Shown here: positions 53,918 through 62,292 of the stretch, piece after piece
Layout: every line of letters begins with the position of its first letter
Numbering within the stretch: position 1 is the first letter of the stretch
Assembly (NCBI RefSeq): GCF_027625935.1
Contig: NZ_CP115301.1
Coordinates: 124,001 to 188,000 of the forward strand
Reading direction: 5' to 3'
DNA from: Streptomyces camelliae
GTDB lineage: Bacteria > Actinomycetota > Actinomycetes > Streptomycetales > Streptomycetaceae
Length of the DNA stretch: 64,000 nucleotides
Translations under genes and position numbers: made by a program
Notes under the pieces: generated by a model
What the model was told of the DNA's origin: nothing
Databases searched by the model: none
Seen by the model: only the letters and a program-made list of their open reading frames with translations

Positions 53918-54988
53918 ATGACACCGGAAGCGACACTGCGGCGGTTTCGCGACTACATGGTCGGACCCTCCCGGTTCATGACCCTGCTCTCCTGCTTCGA
54001 GCTGGGCATCATCGACGCGCTGCGGGACCGGCCCGGTCTGACGGCGGCCGAGCTGGGCGAGGTGGCCGGCGCCAAGCCGGACGCCGTGGAACAGCTTCTG
54101 CTGCTGCTGGTCAAGGAGGGCTTCGTCGCCCACGACGAGGCCTCCGGCGCCTACACCCTGGACGGGCTCGCGGGCGTCTCCGACAAGCTGCTCGAACAGG
54201 CCCTCGCCGACCTGAACATGATCAAGGCCGTCACGCTGCGCCAGCTGTTCTACCTCACCGAGAGCGTGCGCACCGGCACGGTCGCCGGCCTCAAGGAGCT
54301 GTACGGGTACGACGGTGACCTGTACGGCGCGCTGGGAGAGCTGCCCGAACTGCGCGAGCCCTGGGCCAAGTTGATGAACACCGTCACCGCCCACGTCGAC
54401 CCCTGGTTCTTCGAGAACGTCGACATCCCTGCCGGGTCCAACGTGCTCGACCTCGCCGGCAACACCGGCCTCGGTGCCATCAACACGCTTCGGCTGAAGG
54501 GCTCGCCCGGCCTTCGGGTGACCAACTTCGACCTGCCGGAGAAGGAGAAGGAGAGCCTGGAGAACTTCCGCGCCCACGGTGTCGAGGACCAGTGCTCGTT
54601 CATCGGCGGTGACGTCTTCGAGAAAGTCCCCACAGGTTTCGACGTCGTTCTGATCAAGCACTTCCTGCCCATGTTCGACAAGAGCGACGTGCTCCGGATC
54701 CTCAAGAGCGTCCACCAGTCGCTGGACGCCGGCGCGCAGGTCCACGTGCTGGTCCCGGTGTTCCCGGAGAACCTGAAGGACACCGAGAACTACACCGTCG
54801 ACTTCTACCCCAGCTTCTTCGTCGGCTGCACCATGGGACAGGGCGGCCCACAGAAGCTGTCCACCTGGCAGAGCTGGCTTGAGGAGTCCGGCTTCCAGGT
54901 GACCAAGGCGATCACCGACGACCCGGCCAACCTGCCGCCGCACGCCCTCACCGTGGAGGCCGTTCTGTCCGCGACGAAGATCGCCTGA
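53918..54988 (+). CDS. SAM-dependent methyltransferase 2 with altered SAM motif
   Basis: This 356-residue protein has a winged-helix N-terminus (LSCFELGIIDALRDRPGLTA) and a methyltransferase domain. Its SAM motif reads NVLDLAGNTGLGAINTLRLK near residue 180, where two of the usual DxGGGxG glycines are Ala and Asn. FDVVLIKHFLPMFDKSDVLR and a terminal LTVEAVLSATKIA follow. The change could alter SAM binding or mark a C-methyltransferase subgroup. The ATG at 53918 follows AGAGG. It is the last gene of the naphthoquinone run. Confidence 0.88.
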   Translation: MTPEATLRRFRDYMVGPSRFMTLLSCFELGIIDALRDRPGLTAAELGEVAGAKPDAVEQLLLLLVKEGFVAHDEASGAYTLDGLAGVSDKLLEQALADLNMIKAVTLRQLFYLTESVRTGTVAGLKELYGYDGDLYGALGELPELREPWAKLMNTVTAHVDPWFFENVDIPAGSNVLDLAGNTGLGAINTLRLKGSPGLRVTNFDLPEKEKESLENFRAHGVEDQCSFIGGDVFEKVPTGFDVVLIKHFLPMFDKSDVLRILKSVHQSLDAGAQVHVLVPVFPENLKDTENYTVDFYPSFFVGCTMGQGGPQKLSTWQSWLEESGFQVTKAITDDPANLPPHALTVEAVLSATKIA

Positions 54989-55063
54989 CGGACGGTGTCA
55001 CGGCCCGGGGAGGATCGATGCCGGCGAGTACGGCGGAGGCCGTGTCGGGGTCGAGTCCGGGTG

Positions 55064-55089
55064 GCCGGAGAGCATTGCTGATCTCCGGC
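55064..55089. terminator. Hairpin between convergent genes at 55.1 kb
   Basis: GCCGGAGA (55064-55071) and TCTCCGGC (55082-55089), a perfect 8-base stem with a 10-base loop, between methyltransferase 2 and the convergent HEAT-repeat gene. It touches the latter's stop codon. Confidence 0.6.
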
Positions 55090-55850
55090 TACCCGACCGC
55101 ACGGGCCTCCTGGGGACCGTCGACGCGGAGATCCGTCACGTCGATCCAGGAGATCGTCACCACCCGGTCCGGCGCCACGTCCACCGCCTCCGCCGCCAGC
55201 AGTGCCCAGTCGCGGCAGGAGGCGACGGTCTCGGGCCAGGGGCGGTCGAGGTCGACGTCCCAGTCGATGCCCGGCCCGCCGCCGCCGCGGCGTCCGCCGT
55301 CGGGCGTGAGCTCCCAGATCTGGAAGTAGAGCACCGCCTGCCCGTGGTCGGCGAGGTCCCGGATCACCTCGGGCAGGTGTTCCACCGGCCAGAGACCGTC
55401 CAGTGCGCCGCCCGAGCCGCGCAGCGCGGCAGACCGCGGCGGCAGGACGGTCTCGCGGGCACCCAGTTCGGTGAGCGCCCGGCGCAGCCCCTCGCCCTCG
55501 CTGTCGTCGGGTGCCTCCCCGCGCCGCAGGAACGCGTCGTACGCCTGCCGCAGGCATGGCACGGCGCGCCGGACGCCCAGTTCGGCCAGGGCCTCGGCGG
55601 CCCACTGCCGGACGGTGGCGCTCTCGCTGCCCAGCATGCCGATCAGGATGCCGGCGGGGCGCGGGTCGGCCAGCGCGGTGAACACCTCGATGGCGCACAG
55701 CTGCCCGAACGGGTTCAGCGCGGGGGCCGCCGCGATCAGCGGCTCCAGCACGCTCGGCCCCAGGGCGATCAGCGCGTGCTGCGCTTCCTCGGCCACCTCG
55801 GTCGACTCCGCGTCCAGTTCGGCCACCCTGCGGATGATCTCGTCCTCCAT
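55089..55850 (-). CDS. HEAT-repeat protein
   Basis: This 253-residue protein has an N-terminal pair of HEAT-like repeats: EEAQHALIALGPSVLEPLIA and SATVRQWAAEALAELGVRRA. The C-terminal half (YFQIWELTPDGGRRGGGGPG, DLDRPWPETVASCRDWALLA) has no family I recognise. The ATG at 55850 is the first in-frame start before the repeats; the frame is open to 55958. It is unrelated to the naphthoquinone pathway and probably marks the cluster edge. Confidence 0.75.
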   Translation of the reverse strand: MEDEIIRRVAELDAESTEVAEEAQHALIALGPSVLEPLIAAAPALNPFGQLCAIEVFTALADPRPAGILIGMLGSESATVRQWAAEALAELGVRRAVPCLRQAYDAFLRRGEAPDDSEGEGLRRALTELGARETVLPPRSAALRGSGGALDGLWPVEHLPEVIRDLADHGQAVLYFQIWELTPDGGRRGGGGPGIDWDVDLDRPWPETVASCRDWALLAAEAVDVAPDRVVTISWIDVTDLRVDGPQEARAVG

Positions 55851-56094
55851 GCGCGCCAGTCTGACCCGCGCGGCACACCCGGCGCCGCCCGATTTCCGCC
55901 CGGCCCGCGGAGACGGAAGAATCAGCCGAGCACATGGCGCACGCTCGAAGGACGTCAATTGACATCGGACATAAGCACGTTCACCACCCCCTCCGCGGAA
56001 CGCCCGCCCTCACCCGTCCCCATCGACTGGGCGGCCGTCGAGGACTGGCTCGGACTGCGGCTGCCGGCCGACTAGGGCCTGTGTGATGTTGTGA

Positions 56095-56604
56095 TCAACC
56101 GGTTGCCTTCAGGAGGTCGTTGATCCAGATCATCGAGGCACGGAGGTGGAGGCCGGCGAGGTAGCTCTCGGGTGTTTTGTCGTGTCGAGTCGCGATGCCC
56201 CGCCAGGCCTTTAGCTTGTTGATCAGGCGCTCGACGGTGTTGCGCTCCTTGTAGAGCTCGGCGTCGTGGCGTGTGGGGCGACCGCCCCGTCTGCCCTTCT
56301 TCTTCCGGTTGGCGGCCTGGTCCGTCTTCTCCGGGATGACTGCCTTGATGTTGCGACTCCGCAGGTAGGAGCGGTTGGCACGGGAGGAGTAGGCCTTGTC
56401 CGCGGCGACAGCGTCGGGCCGGGTCCGGGGCCGCCCGACGGGAAGACGGATGCGCACCTTCTGCAGCACGGGGACGAATTGCGGGCTGTCGGCGGCCTGT
56501 CCTGCGGTCAGGACGAGGGACAGCGGACGACACTTGCGGTCTGCGGCCAGGTGAATCTTGCTCGTCAGTCCACCGCGGGATCTGCCGAGCAGGGCCTGGC
56601 TCAA
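56095..56604 (-). CDS. IS5-family transposase, second frame (OrfB)
   Basis: The 169-residue C-terminal half has LLGRSRGGLTSKIHLAADRK, the second Asp in DAVAADKAYSSRANRSYLRS, and the catalytic Glu in ERNTVERLINKLKAWRGIAT. It is likely made as part of the fused transposase by frameshift, although a TTG at 56604 overlapping the OrfA stop could start it alone. Confidence 0.88.
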   Translation of the reverse strand: MSQALLGRSRGGLTSKIHLAADRKCRPLSLVLTAGQAADSPQFVPVLQKVRIRLPVGRPRTRPDAVAADKAYSSRANRSYLRSRNIKAVIPEKTDQAANRKKKGRRGGRPTRHDAELYKERNTVERLINKLKAWRGIATRHDKTPESYLAGLHLRASMIWINDLLKATG

Positions 56605-57098
56605 GCGGAGCTTGCGCCGTCGCCTGATGTGCCGCCGCTCTTCGCGCTCGGGGTCGTCACTGCCGTGCTGTCCGCTCTGTTCTGGCGGGCCGCCCCTTTT
56701 TGCCGGGCCCGTTCCTGTTCGACGGCGGCTTCCTCAAGGGCGTCCAGGACCTCCTTGCCGATGCGCATCCCGGCCGCGTCGTGGTGAGCGCGGGCCGTGG
56801 TGGAGTCCACGCTGACCAGGGATAAGTCCGTCTGTCCCTGGCGGGCGGCCTCAGTGATCAAGCCTTCGAGCAGTGCGGTGAAGACTCCGGCGTCCCTCCA
56901 CACCCGGAAGCGGCCGTAGACCGTCGGCCACGGTCCGAACTCGCCGGGCATCTCCCGCCACTGGCTGCTGGTGCGGAACCGCCAGATCACCCCCTCGAAC
57001 TGATCCCGCAGTCGTGTGGGGTACGGTCCGTACTCGCCTATCGGCAGGAACGGCTCGATCAACTTCCACTGTTCGTCGGTGAGTTGCCTGCGTGTCAC
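56601..57098 (-). CDS. IS5-family transposase, first frame (OrfA)
   Basis: The 165-residue N-terminal half has the DUF4096-type domain (VTRRQLTDEQWKLIEPFLPI, FRTSSQWREMPGEFGPWPTV) and the first catalytic Asp in LVSVDSTTARAHHDAAGM. The GTG at 57098 follows AGGAAG. A slippery AAAAAGGGG lies at 56693-56701 (minus strand). Shifting -1 there gives GGPPEQSGQHGSDDPEREER, which leads straight into the second frame, a standard programmed frameshift for this group. Confidence 0.88.
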   Translation of the reverse strand: MTRRQLTDEQWKLIEPFLPIGEYGPYPTRLRDQFEGVIWRFRTSSQWREMPGEFGPWPTVYGRFRVWRDAGVFTALLEGLITEAARQGQTDLSLVSVDSTTARAHHDAAGMRIGKEVLDALEEAAVEQERARQKGAARQNRADSTAVTTPSAKSGGTSGDGASSA

Positions 57099-58397
57099 GA
57101 TGGTCTTCCTACCGGATCCCCCGTCCTGAGGGACCCGGATCGGCAAGATTGATCACGACACCACACAGGCCCTACAAGCGGCTCGCCGACCGGTACGGGC
57201 CGCTGGACTTCGGTGAGTACGTGTGGATCCACGTGCCGTGCGTCCAGTGGGACCGCTTCGACTACGGCGAGTGGCTGCGCGCGACGCACCGGGAGGCGCG
57301 GATCGCGGCGCGGGAGCTGCCCGAGGCCGAGCGGCCCGTGCTCCACCCCGATCCCGGCGGCCTGCTGGCCTGGGGCTGCACGCGGGGCAGCGACGTACTG
57401 TTCTGGGACACCTCGGCCTCCGACGACCCCGACGAGTGGACCGTGGTGGTGCGGCACTCGGGGGCGGTGCCGGGCAGTGGCCTGCTGCGCTGGCACCGGT
57501 ACGGCCTCACGCTCACCGGCTATCTGCGGCACACCGTCCGCGACACCTGGGAGCTCCCTTCTCCTCCCGGCCCGCTGCTGGGCCCGTTGCCGGGCACCGT
57601 CGCGCGGACCGCCTTCCTCCCCGACGCCGAGCCGTGGACCCCGCCCGCGCCGGTCCCGCCTCGGCTCACCGAGGCCGAGCGCCGGCTCGCGCTGGAGACC
57701 GGCACCGGGCTGGACGCCCTGCGGCTGCTGTCGCCGCCACCCGCGCGGCCGTACCTCGGAGACGGCTCCTGGGAGGGGCTGTTCGCCGAGCTGGGCACAC
57801 GGCTGCCCGGGGAGTACGTGCGGCTGATGGACGGGTACGGCGCCGGCATCTGGAGCGGGTGGCTGCGTTTCCACACCCCGCTCCGGACCGGCGAGCGGCG
57901 TTTCCTCACGCACGTCGAGGACACCGTGGACGCCTACCGGCAGCTCAAGGACGGCCACGAGCAGTGGTACCCGCTGGCCATCTGGCCCGAGCCCGGCGGC
58001 TTCCTCCCCTTCGCCAACTCCATCGACGGCGACTACCTCGGCTGGCTCACCGAGGGCGGGGATCCCGACACCTGGCCGCTGATCGTCTGGCCCCGCCACG
58101 CGGACCAGGGCCCGCCGCTGGAGGGCGGCCTGATCGACACCCTCCTCGACTGGCAGCGCGGCACGCTGGTCACGCCTGGGTTCGCCGCTCTGGACGAGGA
58201 CGACGACCCCGTCGAGTTCGCGGACTTCCGGTCCTGGGACGACCGCGCCTACTGGTGAGCTGCCGGTCGGCGATCAACCGGTTGCCCGTCCGGCCGGCGC
58301 GCCGGGTGTCGCGCTCGCGGCGGCGTTGTACGACGTATCGGTCGAGGCGATGCCCGTGCCGCCGCATTCGGAGTGACCCCCACCAGCCACTGATACC

Positions 58398-58931
58398 TCA
58401 AGAACAGGAGGAGTAATCGCCCCAGGTGGCGCCATTGGCGTAGGCGTGCCAGGAGCCGCCGGCCTCGGAGCAGCCGGTGGGACTGGTGACGACCGCCTGC
58501 CAGGTGTCGGGGTTCGCTGAGTGGATGGGCACCCACGCGGTGTACACGTCCTGCGTCGGGCCGTCGACCGTGTCGCCGGTGGCGCACGCCTGCGGCACGT
58601 AGTTCAGCGTCTGCACGCACGGGTGCGCCGAATAGCGGTTTCCCTGGTAGCTTCCGAAGCCCCTGTGGATGCTCCAGAAGTTGTAGGAGTACTGGAAGTG
58701 GGCTCGGACATTGCCGCAGCTGTCGTACTGCTGCTCCACCTGGCCGCCGTACATGGTGTCGATGTTGATGCTGCCGGGGTTGCCGATGTCGATGATGGTG
58801 CAACTGGCCGGGGTGGCCTGCGCGGTGGCGGCCCGCGCGGTGCTGCCGACGCCGATGGCGGCGCTGCCGGTGAGGGCCAGGGTCGCGGCGGCCGTGGCGA
58901 TGGCGCGTCGGCTTGTGCGGAATGTGAGCAT
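58398..58931 (-). CDS. Small secreted protein
   Basis: This 177-residue protein has a Sec signal peptide (RRAIATAAATLALTGSAAIG, cleavage near ARA-AT) and a Trp/Tyr-rich mature part: QYDSCGNVRAHFQYSYNFWS, GSYQGNRYSAHPCVQTLNYV and TWQAVVTSPTGCSEAGGSWH. Six cysteines suggest disulphides. The ATG at 58931 has GGGGGAAG upstream. I do not recognise a family. Confidence 0.8.
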   Translation of the reverse strand: MLTFRTSRRAIATAAATLALTGSAAIGVGSTARAATAQATPASCTIIDIGNPGSINIDTMYGGQVEQQYDSCGNVRAHFQYSYNFWSIHRGFGSYQGNRYSAHPCVQTLNYVPQACATGDTVDGPTQDVYTAWVPIHSANPDTWQAVVTSPTGCSEAGGSWHAYANGATWGDYSSCS

Positions 58932-59677
58932 GGGTGACTTCCCCCCTGTGAGTGGTGCCGCTGGTGGGGCGCCGTTAGATGTTGTCTCTGGCGCGTCGTG
59001 CGTCGCCGCTTGGGCTGGCTGCGCGAAGCGGCCGCCGACCAGGCTGCTTTTGGGTGGCCGAGTGGAGTCTCGTTTCCCACACGAGTTCACACACCTGGGT
59101 GGCGCTGTTGGTCAACTTTGAGTCTAGGTGCGACAACGTCTCTTGTGGAGTGTCGAGTTGCACGGTGAAGAGGGGGTTCCGGTGCCGCAGTGCACAGCGG
59201 CCGAGATGAGCGCAGGTTGTGTGCCCGCGTCTCAGACATCACAGCCGTACCGGCAGGCTGGCGCCTCACGGTGCCTGGGGCAGGTGGAACTCGTCGCCGT
59301 CTTCCCGCTGTGCGAGGGGGCTGGGTCACCACGGCGGAGCTGCCCGAGGATGTGGCTGCGCGCATGGCCCTCGACCTTGAGCTGGTTCACGTGCGTCAAC
59401 GCGTTCACCCGCAGCTTCTCCGCCACCACGTCACGAGCAGGTCCGCGACTACGGGCTGCCGGCCACCGAGGGCAAGCGGGACGACCCGCGTTGGCCCGGC
59501 TTCGCCCGCCGCCACGGCTTCGACACTCATCGGCACCAACCGCTCAATCAGACCGGTCATGTACCGCTCAATGAGCGATCACGCCAAAGGAAACGACGCC
59601 TTAGGACAGAATCTGACCTCAATGCCTCGTAGCGTGGTCCTCGACCGATGGAACAGGAACACCGGAAGGCGGAGACC
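58932..59677. other. About 750 bp without a complete gene
   Basis: The left part holds the promoter region of the secreted protein. At about 59440-59530 one plus frame reads EQVRDYGLPATEGKRDDPRW then PGFARRHGFD, a segment that looks like the tail of a protein from an integrative element, but it is not part of a full gene. Nothing else is convincing. Confidence 0.45.
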
Positions 59678-60235
59678 ATGACCTTCAACGAGACGACCAC
59701 CCGCGACCTGGCCGGGGCCCCGGCCGTCACCGGTGAGCGTGCCGACCTGCTGGAGATGCTGGCCAAGCACCGGCACTTCCTGCGCTTCACCACCCGTGAC
59801 CTCACCGACGAGCAGGCCGGGCTGCGGACCACCGCCAGCGAGCTCTGCCTGGGCGGCCTGATCAAGCACGTCGCCGCGGTCGAGCGGAACTGGGTGGACT
59901 TCATCCTGAACGGCCCAGCGGCGATGGGGGACTTCACGGCCATGACCGAGGCCGACTGGGCCCGGCGGGCCGACCAGTTCCGGCTGTTGCCCGGCGAGAC
60001 GCTGACCGGTGTACTGGCCGACTACACCGAGGTGGCCCGTCGGACCGACGACCTGGTCGCCACTCTGCCCGACCTGGAGGCCACGCAGCCGCTGCCGAAA
60101 GCCCCGTGGTTCGAGCCCGGCGCGCAGTGGTCGGCCCGCCGGGTGCTGATGCACATCATCGCCGAGACCGCACAGCACGCCGGCCACGCCGACATCATCC
60201 GCGAGTCTTTGGACGGCGCCAAAAGCATGGGCTGA
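59678..60235 (+). CDS. DinB-family protein (DUF664-like)
   Basis: This 185-residue four-helix protein of the DinB/YfiT superfamily has metal-binding histidines in LGGLIKHVAAVERNWVDFIL and ARRVLMHIIAETAQHAGHAD. Members are often thiol-dependent (mycothiol) S-transferases. I chose the ATG at 59678 because GGAGACC precedes it; an ATG at 59648 lacks a good ribosome site. It is convergent with cydC. Confidence 0.88.
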   Translation: MTFNETTTRDLAGAPAVTGERADLLEMLAKHRHFLRFTTRDLTDEQAGLRTTASELCLGGLIKHVAAVERNWVDFILNGPAAMGDFTAMTEADWARRADQFRLLPGETLTGVLADYTEVARRTDDLVATLPDLEATQPLPKAPWFEPGAQWSARRVLMHIIAETAQHAGHADIIRESLDGAKSMG

Positions 60236-60270
60236 GTGCATCGTGTGCCGGATCTGCCGTCGCTGCGTGT

Positions 60271-60290
60271 ACGTGCCCGTTCCGGCACGT
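60271..60290. terminator. Hairpin between convergent dinB-like and cydC genes
   Basis: ACGTGCC (60271-60277) and GGCACGT (60284-60290), a 7-base stem with a 6-base loop, extendable by two pairs. It sits midway between two convergent stops. Confidence 0.55.
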
Positions 60291-60314
60291 GCATCGGAAA
60301 CCGCCTGGGGCAGT

Positions 60315-62066
60315 TCAGGCAGCGCCCCGGGCCAGGATCCGCCCCCCATCCAGCCTCACCACCTGGTCCGCCGCCGTCAGCCCCTCCCGCTCATGGGTCA
60401 CCAGAAGGGTCGTCCGGCCCCGCGTGGCATCGAGGATGTCCGCCAGTACAGCGGACGCCGTGTCGGGGTCGAGGCCCTCGGTGGGTTCGTCCAGGACCAG
60501 GACGGGCGGGTCGGCGAGCAGGGCGCGGGCCAGCAGGAGCCGGCTGCGCTGGCCGCCCGAGACCTCGGTGCCGTCCTGGCCGATGAACGTGTCGAAGCCC
60601 TTGGGCAGCGACTCGATCCAGTCCAGGATCCGCGCCCGGCGCGCCGCGTCGCGCAGCTCGGCGTCGGTGGCGCCGGGCCGGGCCAGCAGGAGGTTGGCGC
60701 GGATCGTGGCGTGGAAGACGTGGGCGTCCTGCGTCATGCCGGTGATCACGCGCCGTACGTCGGAACCGGCGCAGTCGCGCAGTTCGTGTCCGGCGAGGCG
60801 GATGCTTCCGGACTCGTAGTCGACGAACCGCATGAGCGCCGCGATCAGCGTCGACTTCCCCGAGCCGCTGGCGCCGAGCAGCACCGTGCGCCGGCCGGCC
60901 GACAGGTGCAGGCTCACGCCGTCCAGTGCCGGGGGAGCGTCCGCAGTGTGACGTACCGTCAGGTTCGTGATCTGCACGCCGAGCGGGCCGTCCGCGGTGA
61001 GTGCGGCGGGCGCGGCCGGCTCGGTGACCGGGGGCGGGGTGTCGAAGAGGTCGGCCAGCCGGGCTGCGCGGGCGCGTACGTCGGCGAGGCGGAACGCGGC
61101 CGCCGGGAGCGGTTCCAGGGCCTCGAAGGACACCAGAGCGAGGACTGCCAGCACCGTCAGGTGGACGGAGGGCAGCCTCCCGTCGGCGTGGGCGTGCAGC
61201 GCGGTCCAGGTGACGGCGACCAGGGCCGTGCCCTGGAGCAGCAGGAGCACGGCGGAGGCCAGCGAGGTGGTCAGGGCGCGGTGCCGTTCCAGGCGGGCGA
61301 TGCGGGCGGCGGCCCGGCGGGCGCGCTCGGCGGCCCGGTCCCGGGCGCCGTACGCCGCGAGGTCGGCCGCACCCTGGGTCAAGTCCACGACGTGCGCGGC
61401 GAGTTCGGCCCGTACCGCCGCCTGTTCCCGGCCCGCCCGGTGGGCCACGGCGAGCACCGCCGCCGGGACGAGCAGGGCGGCCACGGCGAGTAGCGGCCCG
61501 AGCAACAGGCCCGCCTGGGGCAGCAGCAGCGCGGCCGTCGTGGTGGCGGCGACACACACCGCGCAGGCGGCCACGACCGGCAGCAGGACCCGCAGCAGCA
61601 GGTCCTGGGCGGCATCGACGTCGTCGACGAGGCGGGTCAGCAGGTCGCCGCTGCGGAAGGCGGGCGTGCCCGCGGGCGCGAGGGGCACCAGCGCCTCGTA
61701 CACCCGGGTGCGGAAGCCCGCGACGGCCCGCAGGACACCGTCGTGGCCGAGCAGCCGGTCGACGTAGCGCAGGGCTCCGCGGCCCAGTGCGAGGGCGCGT
61801 ACGGCGACGATCGCGAGGCTCACCGAGGCGATCAGCGGCTGCTGTGCGGCCCGCGTGATCAGCCAGGACGCGGTGGCCATGAGCGCGGCGGCGGCCAGTT
61901 CGCTGCCGGCCGCGGCGAGCGCGGCCGGCAGCAGCCTGCGCCAGTACGGCACGAGGTGGCGTGCGAGGCGCAGGGTGGGGCGGGACCCGCCCGAGGGCCG
62001 GACGGGGGTTACAGCCGTCGGGCGGGGGTCTGTGCGGCTCACGGCCGCCGTGTGCAGGGTGGTCAT
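60315..62066 (-). CDS. cydC: Thiol-reductant ABC exporter subunit CydC
   Basis: This 583-residue half-transporter has a membrane domain of six helices (ALAAAGSELAAAALMATASW onward) and an ATPase domain: Walker A VLLGASGSGKSTLIAALMRF, signature TEVSGGQRSRLLLARALLAD, Walker B PVLVLDEPTEGLDPDTASAV. With CydD it exports cysteine/glutathione-type thiols needed for cytochrome bd assembly. It is preceded by two in-line mini-ORFs formed by a tandem duplication, which separate it from cydD. Confidence 0.93.
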   Translation of the reverse strand: MTTLHTAAVSRTDPRPTAVTPVRPSGGSRPTLRLARHLVPYWRRLLPAALAAAGSELAAAALMATASWLITRAAQQPLIASVSLAIVAVRALALGRGALRYVDRLLGHDGVLRAVAGFRTRVYEALVPLAPAGTPAFRSGDLLTRLVDDVDAAQDLLLRVLLPVVAACAVCVAATTTAALLLPQAGLLLGPLLAVAALLVPAAVLAVAHRAGREQAAVRAELAAHVVDLTQGAADLAAYGARDRAAERARRAAARIARLERHRALTTSLASAVLLLLQGTALVAVTWTALHAHADGRLPSVHLTVLAVLALVSFEALEPLPAAAFRLADVRARAARLADLFDTPPPVTEPAAPAALTADGPLGVQITNLTVRHTADAPPALDGVSLHLSAGRRTVLLGASGSGKSTLIAALMRFVDYESGSIRLAGHELRDCAGSDVRRVITGMTQDAHVFHATIRANLLLARPGATDAELRDAARRARILDWIESLPKGFDTFIGQDGTEVSGGQRSRLLLARALLADPPVLVLDEPTEGLDPDTASAVLADILDATRGRTTLLVTHEREGLTAADQVVRLDGGRILARGAA

Positions 62067-62179
62067 GCGGTCACCGGCCCTTCCGCGGGCACCAGTTGGG
62101 GCGTCTCGGGATGGGCGGGCCGCACCGCGGCGTTCGGGCCGGAGTCGGTGCGGCTCGCCGCCGCCGGGGGCGTGGTCAT
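62063..62179 (-). CDS. Mini-ORF B (38 aa) from the duplication
   Basis: It reads MTTPPAAASRTDSGPNAAVR, then PAHPETPQLVPAEGPVTA and a stop. Its start overlaps the stop of mini-ORF A and its stop overlaps the cydC start (both ATGA). It is a fusion of a cydC-like N-terminus with the cydD C-terminus. It is probably not a functional protein, but translation through it may be needed to couple cydD to cydC. Confidence 0.5.
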   Translation of the reverse strand: MTTPPAAASRTDSGPNAAVRPAHPETPQLVPAEGPVTA

Positions 62180-62292
62180 GCGGTCACCGGCCCTTCCGCG
62201 GGCACCAGTTGGGGCGTCTCGGGATGGGCGAGCCGCACCGCGGCGTTCGGGCCGGAGTCGGTGCGGCTTGCCGCCGCCGGGGGCGTGGTCAT
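62176..62292 (-). CDS. Mini-ORF A (38 aa) from the duplication
   Basis: Its sequence equals mini-ORF B except for Leu instead of Pro at position 21 (RLAHPE versus RPAHPE). The ATG overlaps the cydD stop, so the whole chain cydD, A, B, cydC is joined by four-base overlaps. This keeps translational coupling despite the inserted 226 bases. Confidence 0.5.
   Translation of the reverse strand: MTTPPAAASRTDSGPNAAVRLAHPETPQLVPAEGPVTA

Larger units (their letters stand above)
56075..57172 (-). mobile_element. Intact IS5-family element (IS427-like), 1098 bp
   Basis: The ends are imperfect inverted repeats: left GGCCTGTGTGATGTTGTGATC and right, reverse-complemented, GGCCTGTGTGGTGTCGTGATC. They are flanked by a 2-base TA target duplication (56073-56074, 57173-57174). 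It carries two overlapping transposase frames on the minus strand, expected to be joined by a -1 frameshift. It interrupts the SMI1/KNR4 gene. A remnant of a related element lies at 9.0 kb. Confidence 0.9.
55959..58258 (+). pseudogene. SMI1/KNR4-family gene split by an IS element
   Basis: The 5' piece (TTG at 55959, AAGGA upstream) ends at codon 38 with WAAVEDWLGLRLPAD and then a stop created by the insertion. The reading frame resumes after the element with YKRLADRYGPLDFGEYVWIH. Joined at the TA target duplication, the two pieces give a continuous SMI1/KNR4-type protein of about 400 residues, ending in DEDDDPVEFADFRSWDDRAY. Such proteins are often immunity factors or toxin partners. The insertion looks recent because both pieces are otherwise intact. 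Confidence 0.85.
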
